Shown here in pieces: positions 1 through 5,553 of a stretch of 8,782 bases of DNA (positions within the stretch are counted from its first letter, which is position 1; the number at the start of each line of letters is the position of its first letter). Position numbers and translations under genes: made by a program. Under the pieces are notes generated by a model, which did no database searches, had not been told where the DNA came from, and saw only the letters and a list, made by a program, of their open reading frames with translations. This DNA is from Desulfuromusa sp. (GTDB lineage Bacteria; Desulfobacterota; Desulfuromonadia; Desulfuromonadales; Geopsychrobacteraceae), in contig JAOZLQ010000094.1 of assembly GCA_029934755.1 (NCBI GenBank), positions 1-8,782 on the forward strand, in the 5' to 3' direction.

Positions 1-770
1 TGCTCCATGCCGATCAAAGCCTCTCTTTCTGATACAGAAATAATTTCAAGTTTTTGCTGAAGGTGGTAAAGATAAGTAGTTGATAATTTATGGTTATTTA
101 TCATTGATGCATTATATTTTTCCAGTTGAAGATCAATTGCTGCTAAGGTCGTGATAGTGCCAGCGGTCCCAATGAGTTGATATTCACTGCTGGTTAGATT
201 TAGCCTGCTAAAATTTTCGAAGAAATGCTTAAAAACTGCATCGATTTGCTGTTTCCTTTCAACTTTAGAGGAATATTCTTCACAGAGTCGAACAACACCT
301 AAAGGATAACTGTGCCTAAACTGAATTTTACCATCAATAAGACAAACTAACTCAGTACTACCACCGCCAATATCAACAATAATAGCTGCCTTGAAAATCG
401 GCTCAATCGCAGATAAAGCTCCCTTAGTTGTCAATAAAGCTTCTTCTTCACCATCAATAACCTCAATAAACAGACCTGTCTCGGTAGCAACTTTATCGAT
501 AAAAAATTGTCTGTTTTCAGCACGTCGCAGCGCCGCTGTACCAACAACCCTGGTTTGAGAAATATTATGTGATGAAATAATATTTTTATAGGATTTGAGT
601 GTTGAAAGGCTTCTATTTGTTCCTGACTCAGATAAACCCTGTTGTTTTGAAAAATCACCGGCAAGTCGAGTTATCTCACGGTGATAGCTCTGCGGAAATA
701 TTATCCCATTGAGGCTTTCACCCAGCAACATACGGATGGTATTACTGCCAACATCAATAACCGCGTCCAT
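1..770 (-). CDS. ppx: Ppx/GppA-family exopolyphosphatase / pppGpp phosphohydrolase (partial, C-terminus beyond window)
   Basis: The reading frame is open from the ATG at 770 to the left edge, giving about 256 residues; the C-terminus lies outside the window. It has the sugar kinase/Hsp70/actin-like fold motifs of the Ppx/GppA family. The N-terminal phosphate loop is DVGSNT (residues 6-11). A GEEEA motif sits at about 107-111, the second phosphate loop DIGGGSTEL at 133-141, and an IGTAGTITTLAA adenosine-type loop near residue 200. Family members remove terminal phosphates from polyphosphate or hydrolyse pppGpp in the cytoplasm; sequence alone does not separate the two activities. The ATG directly follows the stop codon of the upstream Na/Pi transporter gene (no gap). 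Its likely ribosome site, GGAG, lies inside the end of that gene about 8 bases upstream, so translational coupling is likely. The adjacent transporter suggests a role in phosphate or polyphosphate balance. Short family members have about 300 residues, longer ones about 500; the full length cannot be seen. Confidence 0.93.
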   Translation of the reverse strand, partial: MDAVIDVGSNTIRMLLGESLNGIIFPQSYHREITRLAGDFSKQQGLSESGTNRSLSTLKSYKNIISSHNISQTRVVGTAALRRAENRQFFIDKVATETGLFIEVIDGEEEALLTTKGALSAIEPIFKAAIIVDIGGGSTELVCLIDGKIQFRHSYPLGVVRLCEEYSSKVERKQQIDAVFKHFFENFSRLNLTSSEYQLIGTAGTITTLAAIDLQLEKYNASMINNHKLSTTYLYHLQQKLEIISVSEREALIGME

Positions 771-2459
771 TTATTTTACTCCAATAACCGCCTCAGAGAA
801 ATTATAAGTATGATCACCAATTTTCTCGTAACTATGCAGAATATCGATGAAAATTAAGCCAGGATGAACTGCGCATTCGCCTGTGTGCAACCTTTCAATA
901 TGATTTGTTCGCAGATTTTCTTCAAGATCATCAATTTCATCTTCATATTTAATGGCCTGGGCACCAATAGTTTTATCCTCACCATCCATTGCATTGATGA
1001 CAAACTGAAGAAAATCGCAAGTTTTTTCAGCAATATTACTAACTTCACTTTCACCCATATGCGAAAAAGTGATTTTTCTTTCATATTTTTGGATACCTAA
1101 TTTCCAAAGATTTTCGCAATGATCACCAATTCTTTCAAGATCATTGGCCATATTCATCAAAGAACCAAGGGATTCAGAAGTCTCTGTGGATATTGACCGT
1201 TGTGACAGTTTAACCAGAAATCCCAATATCTCTCGCTGTAAAATATCGACTAATTCTTCTTTTTTCTCGAGAGATCGGAGCCTTTTAAAATCACCATCTT
1301 CCAAAAATTGGGAGGTTTCTTCAACCATTTCAAGAGCTATCTGTGCCATCCGACGCGTTTCCCGTCGGGCTTGTCCGATAGCAACAGGAGGAGTATTCAA
1401 GACTCGATCATCGATAAACTTGACTTGTAAAACATCCAAATCATCTTCACCCCGAATTAACAGGGTTGATAGTTTTGCCAGAACACCAATTAAAGGAAGA
1501 AAAATAATCGTGTTAATAATATTGAAAAGTGTATGGGTGTTCGCAATATGCCGGGCGATATAAGGCTTATCACCAATTTCTGCAGCAAAGCTACTAGCCT
1601 GGGCCTGGGTCTGAATAACAAAATCAGCATTGCCAGGAGTGATGGAAGAAACAACTTTCATAAAGAAAGGCATCAGTATCAACATATAGAGAACGCCAAG
1701 GGCATTGAACAAAAAATGGGAGAATGCGGTTCTTCTAGCAGCAAGGTTGGTTCCGATTGCTGCCAGATTGGCAGTAATCGTTGTGCCAATATTTTCTCCC
1801 AGAATCAGGGCAACACTCGCTTCAAATGATATTAACCCGCTACTTGCCAAAGCTAGAGTAATACCGATAGTTGCACTACTACTCTGCACAATGACCGTTA
1901 GTAGAGCGCCAATTAAGACACCAAGCAGTTTATAATCGCCAACCAGTAAAAAGAGATGCCGGAACTCCTCGCTCGTTTTTAAAGGATTGAACGCATATTT
2001 CATCGTCGAAAGACCGTAAAACAACAATCCAAAACCAAGAATGATCTCACCTATATAAACATATTTCTTATTTTTGCTGAAAAGTTTAAGACCGGCACCA
2101 AGGCCAATGGCAGGAAGAGCAAATTTGGTAACTTTAAAGGCTATCAGTTGTGCCGTTATAGTCGTACCAATATTTGCACCCAGCACGACACCGATTGATT
2201 GAACTAAAGACAATAATCCAGCATTGACAAATCCAACGACCATAACCGTTGTTGCACTGGAAGATTGAATAATTGCCGTAACCGCAATCCCAACCAAAGC
2301 ACCTATCAATCGATTATTGGTCAATGCAGCGAGAATCTTCCGCATTTTATCGCCGGCTATTTTCTGCAAACCTTCAGACATGATTTTCATGCCGAACAGA
2401 AACATTCCCAAACCGCCCATCAGCCCAAATAATAATTGCTGATTTAATAGCGCAGACAT
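771..2459 (-). CDS. Na+/phosphate cotransporter (Na/Pi:PNaS family) with C-terminal PhoU-like domain
   Basis: This 562-residue inner-membrane protein has the two inverted halves typical of the family. QSSSATT (65-71) with GANIGTT (94-100) forms the first half, and QSSSATIG (192-199) with GENIGTT (221-227) forms the second. These QSSS motifs line the substrate and sodium site. Hydrophobic segments fill residues 8 to about 335. From about 360 to the end the protein is soluble and helical and carries two PhoU-type signatures, DLERIGDHCEN (440-450) and SYEKIGDHTYN (543-553), whose acidic residues bind metal in PhoU proteins. The expected role is sodium-driven phosphate uptake or export, with the PhoU tail sensing or gating; transport of another anion cannot be excluded. 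The start is supported by GGAGG five bases upstream of the ATG. An upstream terminator separates it from the cyclic-nucleotide-binding gene, so it should have its own promoter in 2460-2573. It is followed with no gap by the ppx-like gene. Confidence 0.95.
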   Translation of the reverse strand: MSALLNQQLLFGLMGGLGMFLFGMKIMSEGLQKIAGDKMRKILAALTNNRLIGALVGIAVTAIIQSSSATTVMVVGFVNAGLLSLVQSIGVVLGANIGTTITAQLIAFKVTKFALPAIGLGAGLKLFSKNKKYVYIGEIILGFGLLFYGLSTMKYAFNPLKTSEEFRHLFLLVGDYKLLGVLIGALLTVIVQSSSATIGITLALASSGLISFEASVALILGENIGTTITANLAAIGTNLAARRTAFSHFLFNALGVLYMLILMPFFMKVVSSITPGNADFVIQTQAQASSFAAEIGDKPYIARHIANTHTLFNIINTIIFLPLIGVLAKLSTLLIRGEDDLDVLQVKFIDDRVLNTPPVAIGQARRETRRMAQIALEMVEETSQFLEDGDFKRLRSLEKKEELVDILQREILGFLVKLSQRSISTETSESLGSLMNMANDLERIGDHCENLWKLGIQKYERKITFSHMGESEVSNIAEKTCDFLQFVINAMDGEDKTIGAQAIKYEDEIDDLEENLRTNHIERLHTGECAVHPGLIFIDILHSYEKIGDHTYNFSEAVIGVK

Positions 2460-2543
2460 AATTCCTCCAAACTAATTATATTAGCTATCCCCTAGCAAGA
2501 CAGATAATAACAAGCTCTGATCTACATCTCTTTTTACGCGCGA

Positions 2544-2572
2544 ATACTATAACGTGACCACAGATTTCTCAA
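2544..2572 (-). promoter_or_regulatory. Candidate promoter for the Na/Pi transporter-ppx unit
   Basis: On the minus strand TTGAGA (2572-2567) and TAGTAT (2549-2544) are separated by 17 bases. Each matches the sigma-70 consensus at 4 of 6 positions, and the pair would give a leader of about 75-80 bases. It begins immediately after the T-tract of the preceding terminator, where a promoter is needed. A perfect TATAAT lies closer to the gene (2480-2475), but it would put the RNA start on the ribosome site. Moderate-to-low confidence. Confidence 0.35.
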
Positions 2573-2573
2573 T

Positions 2574-2601
2574 AAAAAAAGCCGGCAAAAAAGCTGCCGG
2601 C
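2574..2601 (-). terminator. Intrinsic terminator after the cyclic-nucleotide-binding gene
   Basis: The perfect 7-bp stem GCCGGCA/TGCCGGC (2581-2587 with 2595-2601) has a 7-base loop. On the minus strand it is followed directly by seven T residues (A-run 2574-2580). It lies 26 bases after the stop of the gene at 2628-3104 and ends that transcript before the Na/Pi transporter gene. Confidence 0.92.
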
Positions 2602-2627
2602 GCATTTATTATTATTTTCAAAATAGA

Positions 2628-3104
2628 TCAACTCTTTGGTATCAAACTGGCGGCGATCATTGTGCGATAATCGTTTTTAGCACTCCGGAGCTTAGCGCTG
2701 AAGAGCCTAACGATATTCAAGGTTAATTGCAGGCCAAGGCGAGGTTTCTCACTGACAAGTGTATTAAAGTCCGTGCGAGTCAAACCATACAGTATTGATG
2801 TTTTCACTATTCTGGCAGTCGCTGACCGATGACCACCATCAATAACTGCCATCTCCCCAAACACGTCACCCACATCAAGTGTAATCAAATCCTGCTCATC
2901 TGTCTCTGCCAACATCTGTGATATCTGTACCGTCCCTTGCTTAATCAGATAGAGAGATTCGCCTGGCATATTTTCAATGAAAACGGTTTTTCCTGCTGGG
3001 ATTTGGCTTAAAGTAAAAATAGAGCCGAGGTACTCTATTTCTTTTGCAGCCATACCCTTAAATAGTGGACTATTATTTAGATCAGAAAAATTCAACTGGC
3101 TCAT
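2628..3104 (-). CDS. Stand-alone cyclic nucleotide-binding (Crp-like effector) domain protein
   Basis: This 158-residue soluble protein is built around one cyclic nucleotide-binding beta-roll. 'LFKGMAAKEIEYL' (14-26) is the usual N-terminal helix and GESLYLIKQGTV (48-59) is a characteristic strand pair. The phosphate-binding cassette reads VFGEMAVIDGGHRSATA (81-97), keeping the Gly-Glu that contacts the ribose and Arg93 that contacts the cyclic phosphate. It could therefore bind cAMP, cGMP or a related nucleotide. The C-terminal 40 or so residues are helical. There is no helix-turn-helix, kinase, channel or EAL/GGDEF domain, so the output must act through a partner or by conformational change. 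The ATG at 3104 has AAGGTG just upstream. It lies 34 bases after the gamma-carbonic anhydrase gene on the same strand, so the two are probably co-transcribed. The partner and process are unknown. Confidence 0.88.
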   Translation of the reverse strand: MSQLNFSDLNNSPLFKGMAAKEIEYLGSIFTLSQIPAGKTVFIENMPGESLYLIKQGTVQISQMLAETDEQDLITLDVGDVFGEMAVIDGGHRSATARIVKTSILYGLTRTDFNTLVSEKPRLGLQLTLNIVRLFSAKLRSAKNDYRTMIAASLIPKS

Positions 3105-3138
3105 AACACCTTACCTTTTCTTCGTCAGGAGACAATCC

Positions 3139-3642
3139 TTATTTATAATTATCAGTATATTCCAAATAATTTTGTGCAGACTGTTTAAGGTTCACAATCT
3201 CAATCTCAGATAAATGGCGCTTATACTTAGCTGGGGATCCAGCATATAGTGTACCAGATGGAACTCGTGTCCCCGGAGTAATCAAGGCTCCAGCAGCAAC
3301 CATCGCATCATCCTCAATCTCAGCAGCGTCCATAACCACCGCTCCCATACCAATCAGACAACGGTTACCGATTTTACACCCATGCAAAGTGACATTATGT
3401 CCAATAGTAACATCATCACCGATAAATGTCGGGTGGATTTTATGCGTCACATGGATGACTGTTCCATCCTGGATATTGGTTCTTTCCCCAATCCGGATAA
3501 TATTAACGTCACCTCGTATCACAACTTGAAACCAGACACTTGAGGCGGCTCCAATGATGACATCACCAATAATTTCTGCTGAATCGACACAAAAAACACT
3601 ATCAGCCAACTTGGGGATTTTCCCTTTATAATTGTGTAACAT
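3139..3642 (-). CDS. Gamma-class carbonic anhydrase family protein (left-handed beta-helix hexapeptide protein)
   Basis: This 167-residue protein has imperfect isoleucine/valine-rich hexapeptide repeats throughout (residues about 11-135) and a C-terminal helix, the standard size and layout of the YrdA/CaiE/gamma-carbonic anhydrase family. The metal-ligand histidines are all present: H64 (VIHVT), H82 (IGHNV) and H87 (LHGC). So are the conserved RGD at 43-45 and Gln58, which correspond to the Arg/Asp/Gln of archaeal Cam. This pattern predicts a trimer with zinc or iron at the subunit interfaces that could interconvert CO2 and bicarbonate. Many bacterial homologues have weak or unproven activity, and Cam's acidic catalytic loop is not evident here. 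The ATG at 3642 fits the family N-terminus; its ribosome site (CAGGTACGG) is only fair. It starts just after the terminator of the ihfB-like gene and has no obvious promoter of its own. It is followed by the cyclic-nucleotide-binding gene. Confidence 0.93.
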   Translation of the reverse strand: MLHNYKGKIPKLADSVFCVDSAEIIGDVIIGAASSVWFQVVIRGDVNIIRIGERTNIQDGTVIHVTHKIHPTFIGDDVTIGHNVTLHGCKIGNRCLIGMGAVVMDAAEIEDDAMVAAGALITPGTRVPSGTLYAGSPAKYKRHLSEIEIVNLKQSAQNYLEYTDNYK

Positions 3643-3660
3643 TGACCGTACCTGTCTGGT

Positions 3661-3699
3661 TAAAAAAAGGCCTGTCCACTATCAGTGAACAGGCCTTTT
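3661..3699 (-). terminator. Strong intrinsic terminator downstream of the ihfB-like gene
   Basis: The 11-bp arms AAAAGGCCTGT (3665-3675) and ACAGGCCTTTT (3689-3699) continue, after one C/A mismatch, into CACT/AGTG around a 3-base loop. The minus-strand RNA ends in a run of seven U; the plus-strand side has four T, so it may work weakly in both directions. It lies 25 bases past the ihfB-like stop and about 20 bases before the carbonic anhydrase start, so it would also attenuate that downstream gene. Confidence 0.93.
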
Positions 3700-3723
3700 C
3701 CAAGTTATTGATGATCATACAAA

Positions 3724-3999
3724 CTAGCTATCTACACGTTCTCGCAACTCTTTACCAACCTTAAAAAAAGGTAATTTCTTTTCATCAACCTGAATAATTT
3801 CACCAGTCTTGGGATTGCGCCCCATATAAGATTTATAGTCTTTGACCATAAAACTACCAAAACCACGGATTTCAATCCGATCATTATCGATCAAGGCTTG
3901 TGACATAGTATCAAAAATTAAGTTAACAATCTGCTCTGATTTTTTGTAGGTCAGATTATTCTCAATCGATAGCGTTTCAACTAGCTCAGACTTGTTCAT
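3724..3999 (-). CDS. ihfB: Integration host factor beta-type / HU-family nucleoid DNA-bending protein
   Basis: At 91 residues this is full length for the HU/IHF family. MNKSELVETLS starts the N-terminal helical dimerisation part, and IEIRGFGSF (42-50) is the family signature strand. The DNA-binding arm carries GRNPKTG (60-66) with Pro63, the residue that intercalates and kinks DNA. The ending FFKVGKELRERV is typical of IHF beta rather than generic HU. It would bind the minor groove as a dimer, probably with an alpha subunit encoded elsewhere, and bend DNA for transcription, replication or recombination. The ATG at 3999 has a strong AAGGGGG ribosome site about five bases upstream. A good promoter lies upstream and a strong terminator downstream, so it looks like a single-gene transcript. 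HU-beta is the alternative name if the organism lacks an IHF alpha. Confidence 0.9.
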   Translation of the reverse strand: MNKSELVETLSIENNLTYKKSEQIVNLIFDTMSQALIDNDRIEIRGFGSFMVKDYKSYMGRNPKTGEIIQVDEKKLPFFKVGKELRERVDS

Positions 4000-4039
4000 A
4001 ATGCCCCCTTACGAGGTTTCCGGTTGGGTCAATAGTTAG

Positions 4040-4049
4040 ATCAGCTGAT
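4040..4049. repeat. 10-bp perfect palindrome at the predicted ihfB transcription start
   Basis: ATCAGCTGAT reads the same on both strands and overlaps the expected RNA start (near 4048) of the ihfB-like promoter. The position fits a repressor operator. A 10-bp palindrome can also arise by chance, and no regulator is assigned. Confidence 0.35.
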
Positions 4050-4055
4050 GCACAG

Positions 4056-4083
4056 ACTATACAATATATTTATAACATGTCAA
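4056..4083 (-). promoter_or_regulatory. Sigma-70-type promoter of the ihfB-like gene
   Basis: On the minus strand a perfect TTGACA (4083-4078) is followed after 16 bases by TATAGT (4061-4056, 5 of 6 matches). The spacer is extremely AT-rich. RNA would start near 4048, giving a leader of roughly 48 bases before the ATG at 3999. Confidence 0.75.
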
Positions 4084-4118
4084 GAAGAGTCATATAAATT
4101 TCAAGCAGTTGAACTATT

Positions 4119-4685
4119 CTAGATTATTGTAAATGGCGATAACGTCCAGATAACCTTGGCATCATCTTCACCTATATTCTCCCAGCGATGTGGCAAGTGC
4201 GATTTAAAACAGAGACTATCCCCAGCCTCAAGAATATAAACATCGTCAACAATAGTCATCTTCATGCGCCCTTCCATCAGGTAGATTAACTCATCACCTG
4301 GATGGTACATGTTGGTTTTTCCACTTCGACCACCTTTCTGAACGGTGCAGAAAAATGACATAAACTGAGGATCGCGTAAGCCGGAAGTAAACGATTCAGT
4401 GTGCATATTGTGTTCATCATCATAGATGGTCTTATCCCGCTCACCCGGATGAGTATGGACGATTTCATGAGAAGTAGAAACATCTTCAACAAAGTAGTTG
4501 ATACTTTTGTCAAAAACCGTTGCAAGTCGCATCAGAATTTCGACTGATGGAATTGTCAATCCTCGCTCAATTCTTGAAATCATATTGGAAGATACTTGTG
4601 ATTTATCAGCAAGAATCTGAATAGTCAAATCTTGTTTAAGTCGAATCTCTTTTAACTTCTTTCCCACAATTTTCTTAACTTGCAT
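4119..4685 (-). CDS. XRE-family transcriptional regulator with C-terminal cupin domain (downstream paralogue)
   Basis: This 188-residue protein has an N-terminal helix-turn-helix of the XRE/Cro type (about residues 6-64). Its turn and recognition helix is VSSNMISRIERGLTIPS (31-47), followed by VEILMRLATVF. A linker leads to a cupin_2 beta-barrel (about 113-183). The barrel contains HPGDELIYLMEG (128-139) and GDSLCFKSHLPHRWEN (155-170), with His128, Glu132 and His166 as plausible metal or ligand contacts. Members of this class sense small molecules (amino acids, polyamines, organic acids) through the cupin and usually repress nearby genes. The ligand cannot be predicted here. The ATG at 4685 has AAGGGA upstream at suitable spacing. 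It lies 149 bases downstream of a paralogue on the same strand, with no strong terminator between them. No catabolic or transport genes adjoin the pair that would reveal its target. Confidence 0.93.
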   Translation of the reverse strand: MQVKKIVGKKLKEIRLKQDLTIQILADKSQVSSNMISRIERGLTIPSVEILMRLATVFDKSINYFVEDVSTSHEIVHTHPGERDKTIYDDEHNMHTESFTSGLRDPQFMSFFCTVQKGGRSGKTNMYHPGDELIYLMEGRMKMTIVDDVYILEAGDSLCFKSHLPHRWENIGEDDAKVIWTLSPFTII

Positions 4686-4775
4686 TATTTAACATCCCTT
4701 CTGACAAAAGAATAAAATTCACAACATGATTAAATTTGACACATCCTGCAGAACCCAACCTATTCTACGGGAAAG

Positions 4776-4789
4776 GTCTCCACAGAGAC
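4776..4789. repeat. Short inverted repeat in the gap between the two XRE-cupin genes
   Basis: GTCTC and GAGAC (4776-4780 and 4785-4789) form a perfect 5-bp inverted repeat around CACA, about 90 bases upstream of the downstream regulator. No T-run follows on either strand, so it is not a convincing terminator. It may be an operator, a weak hairpin, or chance. Confidence 0.25.
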
Positions 4790-4834
4790 AAAATAGAGTT
4801 TGTATTAGCGAAAATCAGTCTGTTTACGACGCTA

Positions 4835-5395
4835 TCAAACATTTGGTGGTGGAGAAACAATCCAGAGGATCTTGGACTGATGGTCATTAAGATTTTTCCA
4901 ACTGTGGGGCAGTGAAGCCTTAAAGCTTAGAGAATCCCCCTTATCCAGATGGAATTCCTCCCCTTCAATCACAAAATCGAGGCAACCTTCAAGAACCATA
5001 GCAAATTCTTCTCCAGTATGAACCATTCCACCTTCACCGCTATCACAGAATGGCTCAAGGGTATCAACAAAGACAGAAAATCCGGGATCACGTAATCCTT
5101 GAGTCAAACTATTAATCTGATGTTTATCCTCAAAAAAGAAGATGGGCTCACCTATGCTAGAGGGGGTAAAGACAATATTGTTCCCCTTTTCAGCCTCCTC
5201 GACAAAATAGCTGAGACTCAACCCAAGGGCATCTGCCAATTTCATCAATATCTCAACCGATGGGATTGTCAATCCACGCTCAATTCTTGAGATCATATTT
5301 GAGGAAACTTTCGACATTTCTGCGAGATTTTGAATTGTCTTGTCTCTTTTGAGACGTGAGGATTTTAATTTACGACCGATCAGTTTCTTAACCAT
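4835..5395 (-). CDS. XRE-family transcriptional regulator with C-terminal cupin domain (upstream paralogue)
   Basis: I choose the ATG at 5395 (186 residues). A longer reading from GTG at 5437 would add 14 residues, but that GTG lies between the -35 and -10 of a strong promoter and has no ribosome site. The ATG at 5395 has GGAG nine bases upstream, and its N-terminus MVKKLIGRKLK aligns with the paralogue's MQVKKIVGKKLK. The XRE helix-turn-helix covers about residues 5-63, and VSSNMISRIERGLTIPSVEI is identical to the downstream paralogue. A cupin_2 barrel follows, with VHTGEEFAMVLEG (125-137) and GDSLSFKASLPHSWKN (153-168); His126, Glu130 and His164 are candidate ligand or metal residues. The expected role is a ligand-sensing DNA-binding dimer, perhaps autoregulatory. 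The ligand and targets are unknown. The two cupin barrels differ much more than the DNA-binding domains, which suggests different ligands acting on similar operators. Confidence 0.92.
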   Translation of the reverse strand: MVKKLIGRKLKSSRLKRDKTIQNLAEMSKVSSNMISRIERGLTIPSVEILMKLADALGLSLSYFVEEAEKGNNIVFTPSSIGEPIFFFEDKHQINSLTQGLRDPGFSVFVDTLEPFCDSGEGGMVHTGEEFAMVLEGCLDFVIEGEEFHLDKGDSLSFKASLPHSWKNLNDHQSKILWIVSPPPNV

Positions 5396-5404
5396 TTCGT
5401 AACG

Positions 5405-5408
5405 CTCC
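5405..5408 (-). promoter_or_regulatory. Ribosome binding site deciding the start of the upstream XRE-cupin gene
   Basis: GGAG (minus strand, 5408-5405) sits nine bases before the ATG at 5395. No comparable site precedes the alternative starts at 5410 (ATG) or 5437 (GTG). This supports the 186-residue product. Confidence 0.7.
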
Positions 5409-5427
5409 ATAGTGATTTTAAAATAGT

Positions 5428-5456
5428 GTTTTACCACTCAAAAAAGGGACTGTCAA
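5428..5456 (-). promoter_or_regulatory. Sigma-70-type promoter of the upstream XRE-cupin gene
   Basis: On the minus strand a perfect TTGACA (5456-5451) is followed after exactly 17 bases by TAAAAC (5433-5428, 4 of 6 matches). RNA would start near 5420, giving a leader of about 25 bases with GGAG. The 10-bp palindrome ATTTTAAAAT (5415-5424), flanked by two CACTAT copies, covers this start region and could be an operator. Confidence 0.65.
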
Positions 5457-5469
5457 CCCTATATGGGAT

Positions 5470-5495
5470 AAATGGAAGGCAAAATGGTAAAATGG
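5470..5495. repeat. Three iterated AAATGG (minus strand CCATTT) hexamers upstream of the XRE-cupin promoter
   Basis: AAATGG occurs at 5470-5475, 5482-5487 and 5490-5495 on the plus strand, all in one orientation. The group ends 14 bases upstream of the -35 element of the XRE-cupin promoter. The arrangement resembles iterated activator sites, but the spacings (12 and 8 bases) are not strictly helical. Confidence 0.4.
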
Positions 5496-5553
5496 ATGGA
5501 ACCCGTATCAGGGCATGTGAGTTAAAAACATAAAAGTGTATTTACTAAACATT

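Noticed and set aside
864..1935. Open frames on the plus strand opposite the Na/Pi transporter gene
   Set aside because: They lie wholly within a well-supported membrane transporter gene, have no family motifs, and look like antisense shadows.
2475..2480. Perfect TATAAT close to the Na/Pi transporter start
   Set aside because: RNA starting about seven bases downstream would begin on the GGAGG ribosome site, and no -35 sits at the proper distance. Probably AT-rich coincidence.
2490..2515. Possible Pho box (CTGTCTT half-site) upstream of the phosphate transporter
   Set aside because: Only one half matches the PhoB consensus; the partner half matches at 2 of 7 positions and the distance to a -10 is wrong.
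4100..4113. TTCAA/TTGAA hairpin after the downstream XRE-cupin stop as a terminator
   Set aside because: The stem is 5 bp, AT-rich and lacks a T-run, so it is too weak to call.
5507..5515. Hairpin between the kinase and the XRE-cupin promoter as a kinase terminator
   Set aside because: Only about three GC pairs and no T-tract; I could not support a terminator after the kinase gene.
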